The notes below the pieces were generated by a model, which ran no database searches, was not told the DNA's origin, and saw only the letters and a program-made list of their open reading frames with translations. The position numbers and the translations under genes were made by a program. From an uncultured Collinsella sp. (lineage in GTDB: Bacteria; Actinomycetota; Coriobacteriia; Coriobacteriales; Coriobacteriaceae), in assembly GCA_900752345.1 (NCBI GenBank), contig CAADVA010000161.1, forward strand, positions 1-6,196: a stretch of DNA of 6,196 nt, written 5' to 3'. Shown here piece by piece: positions 1 to 5,261 of the stretch. Position 1 is the first letter of the stretch. Every line of letters begins with the position of its first letter.

Positions 1-1
1 C

Positions 2-247
2 GCCGCCCGCGCCCGGGTAAAGCAGACGCCGCATATCGGGTTTGTCGTCAAGGCGCTGACCGCCGCCGCGGGCACCTATGGTATGGGCCGTGCGCTCGTT
101 TCGCTGTATGAGCGCGACATCGATTACAGCCGTGCCAACGAGGTGGCTGCCGCCACGTTCTCGCGCGTTCGCGACCTGGTGACCACGGTTGCCGGCGCTA
201 CTCGTCCCATGGGTCCCTTTGAGGACGCATCCGATCTCGCTGCTTAG
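2..247 (+). CDS. 3' end of an unrecognised protein-coding gene (partial, left-truncated)
   Basis: An open frame enters from the left edge and ends at a TAG at 245-247, giving the last 81 residues of a protein. Codons end overwhelmingly in G or C, as in the neighbouring genes, which supports real coding. The visible part is mixed hydrophobic and charged (for example HIGFVVKALTAAAGTYGMGR, then LVSLYERDIDYSRANEVAAA) and finishes in an acidic DASDLAA. There is no transmembrane segment, cysteine cluster or motif that I can assign to a family, so I give no function. Only 9 nt separate its stop from the next start, with no room for a promoter between them, so it probably shares a transcript with the radical SAM gene. 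Confidence 0.7.
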   Translation, partial: AARARVKQTPHIGFVVKALTAAAGTYGMGRALVSLYERDIDYSRANEVAAATFSRVRDLVTTVAGATRPMGPFEDASDLAA

Positions 248-256
248 GGGTTTCTT
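247..256 (+). promoter_or_regulatory. Ribosome binding site supporting the TTG start at 257
   Basis: The short gap after the upstream stop contains AGGGG (246-250), about 6 nt before TTG at 257. It favours this TTG as the start, and the following residues (LLAKVEKPSRYIDHEW) match the usual N-terminus of the TIGR03960 family. Confidence 0.55.
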
Positions 257-2134
257 TTGCGCGCTGTGTACCAAGACTGTTTTCATTTGATTGAGCCCCT
301 GCTCGCAAAGGTCGAGAAGCCGAGTCGCTATATCGACCATGAGTGGGGCACGCTCTCCAAGGCCGATGCCGACTATCGTTGCTGCATGATTTACCCGGAT
401 GTGTACGAGGTTGGCCTGCCCAACCAGGGTATTGCCATCCTGTACAACATCCTCAATCAGGCCGAGGGCATTTCCTGCGAGCGCGGCTATGTGCCGTGGC
501 CCGATATGGGCGATGCCATGCGCGAGGCTGGTATCCCGCTGCTGTCGCTCGAGGGCGCAGCACCCGTGGCCTCGTTCGATATCGTCGGCATGCACGTGCC
601 GCATGAGATGGCCGTGACAAACTTTCTCGAGGCCCTCGATCTAGCCGGCATTCCGCTGCTGGCGGCCGACCGCACCGAGGACGACCCCATCATCATTGCC
701 GGTGGTCCCTCGGTCTATAACCCCGAGCCGTATGCAGCCTTCTTCGATGCCATCCTCATTGGCGAGGGCGAGGAGTCGCTGCTCGAGGTTTGCCAGCTGC
801 ATCGCCGCTTGCGCGACGAGGGCGTCTCGCGCGCTCAGATTGTCGAGCAGCTCGCGACGGTCGGTGGCACCTACGTGCCGTCGCTCTACGAGGTGCGCCA
901 TGACGAGCCCTGCTCGCCGCATGGCTACACCGTGCCGCGTGAAGGCAAGGATGCGCCGGCCGTGGTCTACAAGCGCGTCGTCGAGGATTTCGGCGCCACG
1001 AATCCGCTGTCGCAGTCGTGCGTGCCCTATGCGCAGCTGGTCCACGACCGCCTGTCTATCGAGATCCTGCGCGGCTGCGCCCGCGGCTGTCGTTTTTGCC
1101 AGGCCGGCATGACGTATCGCCCGGTGCGCGAGCGCTCGGCCGACCAGATCGTCTCGTCGGTGATTCAGGGTCTGGAAAAGACCGGCTATGACGAGGTGTC
1201 GCTGACCTCGCTCTCCACGACCGACCACTCCTGCATTCGCGACGTGCTCGGCAGGCTCAACCGCCGCCTGGAGGATACGGGTATTCGCGTGTCTATTCCG
1301 TCGCAGCGCCTGGATTCGTTTGGCGTGGATATGGCCGAGTCGGTCGCCGGCGAAAAGAAGGGCGGACTGACGTTCGCGCCCGAGGCCGGCAGCCAGCGCA
1401 TGCGCGACATCATTAACAAGAACGTGACCGAGGAGGACCTGGACCGTGCGGCCAAGGCGGCCTTCGAGGCCGGCTGGAACCGCATGAAGCTCTACTTTAT
1501 GATGGGCCTTCCCGGCGAGCGCGACGAGGACATCGTGGCCATCGCCAATCTGGCCGATCACGTGCTGGAGCTCGGTCGTTCCGTGGTGCCCAAGGCTCGT
1601 CGCGGCTCGATCTCGGTGTCCATCTCGGTTTCGGTCTTTATCCCCAAGGCTGCCACGCCGTTCCAGTGGTGCCCGCAGCTCGACTACGACGACGTCAAGC
1701 GTCGCCAGAAGCTGCTCATCACGAGCGTTCGCAACCGTGCCGTCCGCGTGCATTACCACGATGCCGAGACCTCGCTCATCGAGGCCGCGCTTTCCCGTGC
1801 CGGTCGTGACATGACGCCCGTCATCATCGATGCTTGGCGCTCGGGCTCTCGCTTTGACGCCTGGGTAGAGCATTTCTCGCTCGATAACTGGAAGGAAGCT
1901 GCTGCCAAAAACGGCATCGACCTCAATGAGCTCGTGCACCTGCCCTACGAGTTGGACTGGCGCCTGCCGTGGGAGCACGTGAGCCCCGGCTGCACGCGCG
2001 GCTTCCTCGAGCGCGAGTACCGTCGCTCGCTCGAGGGCGTCACGACTCCCGACTGTACCCGCACGTCGTGCACCGGCTGCGGGATCTGCCCCACGCTCCA
2101 CGCCAAGAATGTATTGATGGGTGATCGCGCATGA
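257..2134 (+). CDS. TIGR03960-type B12-binding-like radical SAM protein
   Basis: A 625-residue cytosolic radical SAM protein of unknown reaction. Residues about 40-200 resemble a cobalamin-binding fold (YPDVYEVGLPNQG at 46-58, GGPSVYNPEPYAAFFDAILIG around 149-169). The classical DxHxxG cobalt-ligand motif is not visible there, so cofactor binding is uncertain. The radical SAM core starts with CARGCRFC, cysteines C274, C278 and C281, which should bind a [4Fe-4S] cluster and SAM. SLTSLSTTDHSCI (315-327) and FAPEAGSQRMRDIINKNV (373-390) are family hallmarks. The C-terminus has C579 and a CX4CX2CX2C cluster (C600, C605, C608, C611) that could hold a second metal centre. The start is TTG, the only plausible one before the conserved N-terminus. 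The stop overlaps the next ATG by 4 nt (ATGA). Family assignment is firm; the substrate is unknown. Confidence 0.93.
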   Translation: MRAVYQDCFHLIEPLLAKVEKPSRYIDHEWGTLSKADADYRCCMIYPDVYEVGLPNQGIAILYNILNQAEGISCERGYVPWPDMGDAMREAGIPLLSLEGAAPVASFDIVGMHVPHEMAVTNFLEALDLAGIPLLAADRTEDDPIIIAGGPSVYNPEPYAAFFDAILIGEGEESLLEVCQLHRRLRDEGVSRAQIVEQLATVGGTYVPSLYEVRHDEPCSPHGYTVPREGKDAPAVVYKRVVEDFGATNPLSQSCVPYAQLVHDRLSIEILRGCARGCRFCQAGMTYRPVRERSADQIVSSVIQGLEKTGYDEVSLTSLSTTDHSCIRDVLGRLNRRLEDTGIRVSIPSQRLDSFGVDMAESVAGEKKGGLTFAPEAGSQRMRDIINKNVTEEDLDRAAKAAFEAGWNRMKLYFMMGLPGERDEDIVAIANLADHVLELGRSVVPKARRGSISVSISVSVFIPKAATPFQWCPQLDYDDVKRRQKLLITSVRNRAVRVHYHDAETSLIEAALSRAGRDMTPVIIDAWRSGSRFDAWVEHFSLDNWKEAAAKNGIDLNELVHLPYELDWRLPWEHVSPGCTRGFLEREYRRSLEGVTTPDCTRTSCTGCGICPTLHAKNVLMGDRA

Positions 2135-2943
2135 GTGAGCGCCTGACCGACAACCCCTCGCTCTTTAGGCTTCGTGTTCGCTATGGCAAGCGCGATCGCC
2201 TTAAGTACCTGGGCCATCTCGAAGTAATCCATACCATTGAGCGCATCGTGCGCCGTGCGGGACTTCCCTATGCCGTCACGCAGGGCTTCTCTCCGCACAT
2301 GCGCGTGGGCTTCTCTTCGGCGCTGCCGGTGGGTACGTCGTCGACCTGCGAGTGGTATGACCTGTTTATGACCGAGTTCGTGGCGCTCGACGAGGCGTTT
2401 GGGCGCCTGGCTGCGGCGTCTCCGGCCGATCTGGCACCCATCGAGGCGGCGTACATCGACGTGCGCACGCCGGCGTTGACGGCGCAGCTCACGCGCCTGT
2501 CGTATCGCATCGACCTGCACTTGGATCCCGAGGCGCCCGTAAGCGCCGACGAGGTGCGTCGTGCGATCGACACGCTGCGCGCGGGCCACGGCATCGACTA
2601 CGCGCGCGGCAAAAAGAGCAAGCGCTTGGATTTGGATCACACGCTCGTGGGCTATGAGCTCACGGCCGGGGAGCGCCCAGACCATTTGGTGCTCATGCTC
2701 GACACCCATGCCGACAACGAGGGCTCCATGCGTCCGGAAATTTTGCTTTCTGCTGCTGATGTTTTGTTGCAGGGCTTGACCCCGGGCGTGGATGCACCTA
2801 TTGTTTCCACCGGTATGCAAGACCTCGTGACCATCTGCTCCTACGATGTCGAGCGTCAGAATCAAGCATGCGAGGACGACGAGGGCCGACTCGTCAGCCC
2901 CATACCTGTGCGAACTTGTGGATTTGCTCCACATACTCGTTGA
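2131..2943 (+). CDS. DUF2344/TIGR03936 radical SAM-associated protein
   Basis: A 270-residue soluble protein, the standard partner of the TIGR03960 radical SAM protein. The two are adjacent in many bacteria and, to my recollection, fused in some. The N-terminal half carries the family pattern: RLRVRYGKRDRLKYLGHLE (13-31), a helix with IERIVRRAGLP, then QGFSPHMRVGFSSALPVG (51-68) with its conserved GFxPHxR-like core. A basic stretch GKKSKRLDL (160-168) precedes the C-terminal part. There are only three cysteines and they do not form a cluster, so it is not itself an iron-sulfur enzyme of the radical SAM type. It starts at ATG 2131 inside the stop of the previous gene with only a weak Shine-Dalgarno (GGGTGA, 2119-2124), which points to translational coupling. 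Its function is not known; a substrate-recognition or scaffold role beside the radical SAM enzyme is inference. Confidence 0.9.
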   Translation: MSERLTDNPSLFRLRVRYGKRDRLKYLGHLEVIHTIERIVRRAGLPYAVTQGFSPHMRVGFSSALPVGTSSTCEWYDLFMTEFVALDEAFGRLAAASPADLAPIEAAYIDVRTPALTAQLTRLSYRIDLHLDPEAPVSADEVRRAIDTLRAGHGIDYARGKKSKRLDLDHTLVGYELTAGERPDHLVLMLDTHADNEGSMRPEILLSAADVLLQGLTPGVDAPIVSTGMQDLVTICSYDVERQNQACEDDEGRLVSPIPVRTCGFAPHTR

Positions 2944-2968
2944 CGGGGGTATTTTCGCCTGCTACTAT
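2940..2968 (+). promoter_or_regulatory. Predicted sigma70-type promoter for rplU-rpmA
   Basis: TTGACG (2940-2945) matches the -35 consensus at 5 of 6 bases. After a 17-bp spacer comes TACTAT (2963-2968), a good -10 box, preceded by TG at 2960-2961 (extended -10). The -35 box includes the TGA stop of the DUF2344 gene. Transcription should start near 2975, giving a leader of about 35 nt before rplU. The local AT-rich patch (2950-2971) contrasts with the GC-rich surroundings. This is the best promoter match I see in the window; it has not been tested. Confidence 0.75.
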
Positions 2969-2995
2969 ATTCGGCTGTTGCACTAACTGATGCAT

Positions 2996-3001
2996 GAAGG
3001 G
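2996..3001 (+). promoter_or_regulatory. Shine-Dalgarno that fixes the rplU start at 3011
   Basis: GAAGGG lies 9 nt before ATG 3011. An in-frame ATG at 2990 would add seven residues (MHEGQVN), but it has no Shine-Dalgarno, lies only about 15 nt from the predicted transcription start, and its codons cover this site. L21 proteins normally begin MYAIV, so 3011 is the start. Confidence 0.75.
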
Positions 3002-3010
3002 CAAGTAAAC

Positions 3011-3385
3011 ATGTACGCAATCGTTAACACGGGCGGCAAGCAGTACAAGGTCGCCACCGACGATGTCATCACCGTCGAGAAGATCGAGGGCAATGAGGGC
3101 GACAAGGTCACCCTGCCGGTTATCTTCCTCAACGATGGTAAGAAGATCGTCACCGATCCCGACAAGCTGGCCAAGGCCAAGGTTACCGCTCAGATCGTTG
3201 AGCAGTTCAAGGGCGAGAAGCAGCTGGTCTTCAAGTTCCACAAGCGCAAGCGCTATCGTCGTCTGAAGGGTCACCGTCAGCAGCTCACCAAGCTGAAGAT
3301 CGTGAAGGTTCAGGCTACCTCCCGCGCCAAGAAGGCTGTCAAGGCAGAGGCTGAGGCTGTTGCCGAGGCTCCCGTCGCCGAGTAG
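3011..3385 (+). CDS. rplU: 50S ribosomal protein L21 (bL21)
   Basis: A structural protein of the large ribosomal subunit that binds 23S rRNA. The 124 residues begin MYAIVNTGGKQYKV, the typical L21 N-terminus. The conserved RNA-binding region is FKFHKRKRYRRLKGHRQQLT (75-94), including the GHRQ signature at 87-90. The core is about 103 residues, as in other bacteria. It is followed by an extra tail of about 20 residues rich in Ala, Glu and Lys, a low-complexity extension probably exposed on the ribosome surface. The gene is first in a unit with rpmA, 33 nt upstream of it, and has its own strong predicted promoter. The strongly optimised codon use (AAG, CGT/CGC, ATC, GTC) fits a highly expressed gene. 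Confidence 0.97.
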   Translation: MYAIVNTGGKQYKVATDDVITVEKIEGNEGDKVTLPVIFLNDGKKIVTDPDKLAKAKVTAQIVEQFKGEKQLVFKFHKRKRYRRLKGHRQQLTKLKIVKVQATSRAKKAVKAEAEAVAEAPVAE

Positions 3386-3418
3386 ATTACACTCGTAACG
3401 AAAGAGTAGGTATACACA

Positions 3419-3676
3419 ATGGCACACAAAAAAGGACTCGGTTCCTCCCGTAATGGCCGTGACTCCCGCGGTCAGCGCCTTGGCACGAAGCGCTATGCCG
3501 GCCAGACGGTAACCACGGGCACGATTCTCGTCCGTCAGCACGGCACGCACATCCACCCGGGTGAGAACGTTGGCCGTGGTAAGGACGACACGCTGTTCGC
3601 GCTGGTCGACGGTACCGTTGAGTTCCACAAGGGTATCAAGCACAGGGTCAGCGTACGCCCGCTCGCGAACGCGTAA
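3419..3676 (+). CDS. rpmA: 50S ribosomal protein L27 (bL27)
   Basis: A large-subunit protein whose flexible N-terminus reaches the peptidyl-transferase centre. It has 85 residues, the usual length. MAHKKGLGSSRNGRDS starts directly with the mature AHKKG sequence and lacks the cleaved N-terminal extension seen in most Firmicutes. The family signature GTILVRQHGTHIHPGENVG (34-52) and GKDDTLFALVDG (54-65) are intact. The ribosome binding site is modest (AGTAGG, 3405-3410, 8 nt before the ATG). No promoter is seen in the 33-nt gap after rplU, so the two are co-transcribed. A terminator-like hairpin follows 25 nt after the stop. Confidence 0.97.
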   Translation: MAHKKGLGSSRNGRDSRGQRLGTKRYAGQTVTTGTILVRQHGTHIHPGENVGRGKDDTLFALVDGTVEFHKGIKHRVSVRPLANA

Positions 3677-3701
3677 TTCACCCTTCATAGAGCACATATG
3701 T

Positions 3702-3745
3702 GGGAGGCACTTGAGTTTTAGGATTCAAGGGTCTCCCTCTTTTTT
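3702..3745 (+). terminator. Intrinsic terminator or attenuator between rpmA and obgE
   Basis: GGGAGGCACTTGA (3702-3714) and TCAAGGGTCTCCC (3725-3737) form a 13-position stem with 11 Watson-Crick pairs, one G-U pair (G3707/T3732) and one A/G mismatch (A3709/G3730). The loop is 10 nt, and a TC then six Ts (3740-3745) follow immediately. This is the layout of a rho-independent terminator. Because obgE starts only 16 nt later with no room for a new promoter, it is more likely a partial terminator that lets some transcripts continue. Confidence 0.8.
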
Positions 3746-3747
3746 GT

Positions 3748-3753
3748 AGGAGG
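3748..3753 (+). promoter_or_regulatory. Strong Shine-Dalgarno for obgE (TTG start at 3762)
   Basis: AGGAGG lies 8 nt before TTG 3762, a perfect ribosome binding site that supports the non-ATG start. It begins only two bases after the T-run of the preceding hairpin. GTCTCC (3731-3736), within the 3' arm of that hairpin, is complementary to GGAGGC (3749-3754) with one G-U pair, so it could mask this site if the hairpin were open. Confidence 0.8.
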
Positions 3754-3761
3754 CGATTCTG

Positions 3762-5258
3762 TTGTCACAGTTCACCGATATCAGCCGCATTAACGTGTGC
3801 GGCGGCGACGGCGGAGCCGGATGCATGTCGTTTAGGCGCGAGGCATTTGTCCCCAAGGGCGGCCCCGATGGCGGCGACGGCGGTCGTGGCGGCAATGTCG
3901 TCATCCAGGCCGATGCTCAGCTGTCTTCGCTGATCGATTACCGCTTTAAGCATCACTTCCGCGCCGAGCGCGGCACGCACGGGCAGGGTGCCCGTCGTAA
4001 CGGTAAGAGCGGCGAGGACCTGATTCTCAAGGTCCCTATGGGTACCGTGGTGCGCGAGCTCGACCCCGAGACGCAGACCCCGATGTTCGAGATTGCCGAC
4101 CTCGTTCACGATGGCGAGCGCGTTGTCGTGGCGCCCGGCGGTGCCGGCGGCCTGGGCAACACGCACTTTGTGACGTCGGTGCGCCGCGCGCCCGCGTTCG
4201 CTCAGCTGGGCGAGCCGGCCGAGGAGCACTGGATCGAGCTCGAGATGAAGCTTATGGCTGATGCCGCGCTCGTGGGCTTTCCCTCTGTCGGCAAGTCCTC
4301 GCTCATCGCGCGTATGAGCGCTGCCCGTCCCAAGATTGCCGACTACCCGTTTACCACGCTTGTGCCCAATCTGGGCATGGTGCGTGCCGGCGAATATTCT
4401 TACGTCGTTGCCGACGTCCCCGGTCTCATCGAGGGCGCGAGCGAGGGTCGTGGCCTGGGCCATCAGTTCCTGCGCCACATTGAGCGCACGGCCTTGATCA
4501 TGCATGTCGTTGACATGACGGGCGGGTTTGAGGATCGCGATCCGGTCGAGGACTATCGCATTATTAACCGTGAGCTCGAGCAGTATGGTGCCGAGCTTTC
4601 GGAGCGCCCGCAGATCGTCGTCGCCAACAAGTGCGATGCGCCGGGCACAGCCGATAAGATAGCCGACCTTAAGCGTGCTGCGCTCGACGACGGGCATATG
4701 TTCTTTGCCGTTTCCGCTGTGACGGGCGCCGGTCTCAACACCCTGATGCTTGCCGTGGGCGAGCAGGTGGCCAAGCTCCGCGCGGAACTTGCGGTTTCCG
4801 ATGAGCCGGTCGATCTGCGCGACGAGGAGTGGGAGCGTCGCCGCCTGCAGCGCGAGAAGCGCTTCCGTATCGTCCAGGAGGAGCCCGGTGCCTTCCGCGT
4901 GGTCGGTCGCGCCATCGAGCGCTTGGTTATCCAGACCGACTGGGAAAACGAGGAGGCCGTCATCTACCTGCAGCATAAGTTTTCCCGCATGGGCGTTGAC
5001 GATGCGCTCCAAAAGGCCGGCTGCCGTGCCGGCGACGAGGTTCGCATTTGCCAGCGCGCCTTTGACTTTGAGGGCGCCGAGGACTTCTCGGAGTTCGAGG
5101 ACGAGCTTGAGGACGGTAGCGAGGACGTCGCCGTCGAGGTCGTTGATGTCGAGGATGTCGCGGACGATAGCTTGGAGGCTGTCGACGCGGTGGATGCCAT
5201 TGACGGTACTGATGACGCTGTTGCTGCGGAAGACGTCGAGACCCCGGAGGGCGAGTAG
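3762..5258 (+). CDS. obgE: Obg family GTPase (50S assembly and stress GTPase) with acidic tail
   Basis: A GTP-binding protein that binds the maturing 50S subunit and links ribosome assembly to nucleotide state. There are three domains. The glycine-rich Obg fold (about 1-160) includes GGDGGAGCMSFRREAFVPKG. The G domain (about 165-335) has G1 GFPSVGKSS (172-180), G2 FTT (197-199), G3 DVPGLI (218-223), G4 NKCD (289-292) and G5 SAVTGAG (318-324). The OCT domain (about 360-432) typical of Gram-positive Obg follows. All GTPase motifs are intact. Residues 436-498 form a tail with 28 Asp/Glu out of 63 and no Lys or Arg, probably disordered. The start is TTG 3762, matching the family N-terminus. It lies after the rpmA terminator-like hairpin and 3 nt before nadD. 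Also called obg or cgtA. Confidence 0.97.
   Translation: MSQFTDISRINVCGGDGGAGCMSFRREAFVPKGGPDGGDGGRGGNVVIQADAQLSSLIDYRFKHHFRAERGTHGQGARRNGKSGEDLILKVPMGTVVRELDPETQTPMFEIADLVHDGERVVVAPGGAGGLGNTHFVTSVRRAPAFAQLGEPAEEHWIELEMKLMADAALVGFPSVGKSSLIARMSAARPKIADYPFTTLVPNLGMVRAGEYSYVVADVPGLIEGASEGRGLGHQFLRHIERTALIMHVVDMTGGFEDRDPVEDYRIINRELEQYGAELSERPQIVVANKCDAPGTADKIADLKRAALDDGHMFFAVSAVTGAGLNTLMLAVGEQVAKLRAELAVSDEPVDLRDEEWERRRLQREKRFRIVQEEPGAFRVVGRAIERLVIQTDWENEEAVIYLQHKFSRMGVDDALQKAGCRAGDEVRICQRAFDFEGAEDFSEFEDELEDGSEDVAVEVVDVEDVADDSLEAVDAVDAIDGTDDAVAAEDVETPEGE
5246..5251 (+). promoter_or_regulatory. nadD ribosome binding site inside the end of obgE
   Basis: GGAGGG lies 10 nt before ATG 5262 and encodes part of the last Obg residues (PEGE). 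It supports ATG 5262. The only later in-frame ATG (5334) would cut off the first beta strand and is within MGGTFDP. Confidence 0.65.
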
Positions 5259-5261
5259 GCC

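Noticed and set aside
641..2101. A 486-codon open frame on the minus strand inside the radical SAM gene
   Set aside because: It lies entirely antisense to a gene with clear family motifs, and its product is Arg/Ala/Leu-rich with no recognisable domain. Long antisense frames are common in GC-rich genes because stop codons are rare.
2736..2815. An AT-richer patch near the end of the DUF2344 gene as an internal promoter
   Set aside because: No -35/-10 pair of good spacing was found there, while a much better one lies at 2940-2968.
1945..2934. A 329-codon minus-strand frame covering the DUF2344 gene
   Set aside because: Antisense shadow. The + strand frame has the family motifs, the ATGA overlap and the expected length.
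2979..2994. Paired TGCA repeats in the rplU leader as an L21 autoregulatory structure
   Set aside because: TGCA is self-complementary, so a 4-bp match means little; no longer stem is visible.
2990..3010. An upstream in-frame ATG for rplU adding seven residues
   Set aside because: It lacks a Shine-Dalgarno, overlaps the one used by ATG 3011, and L21 proteins start at MYAIV.
3387..3412. A small hairpin (ACTC/GAGT) between rplU and rpmA as a regulatory element
   Set aside because: Only four consecutive pairs with no T-run or conserved shape; expected by chance in 33 nt.
2894..3697. A 267-codon minus-strand frame across rplU and rpmA
   Set aside because: It is antisense to two unmistakable ribosomal protein genes and their intergenic signals.
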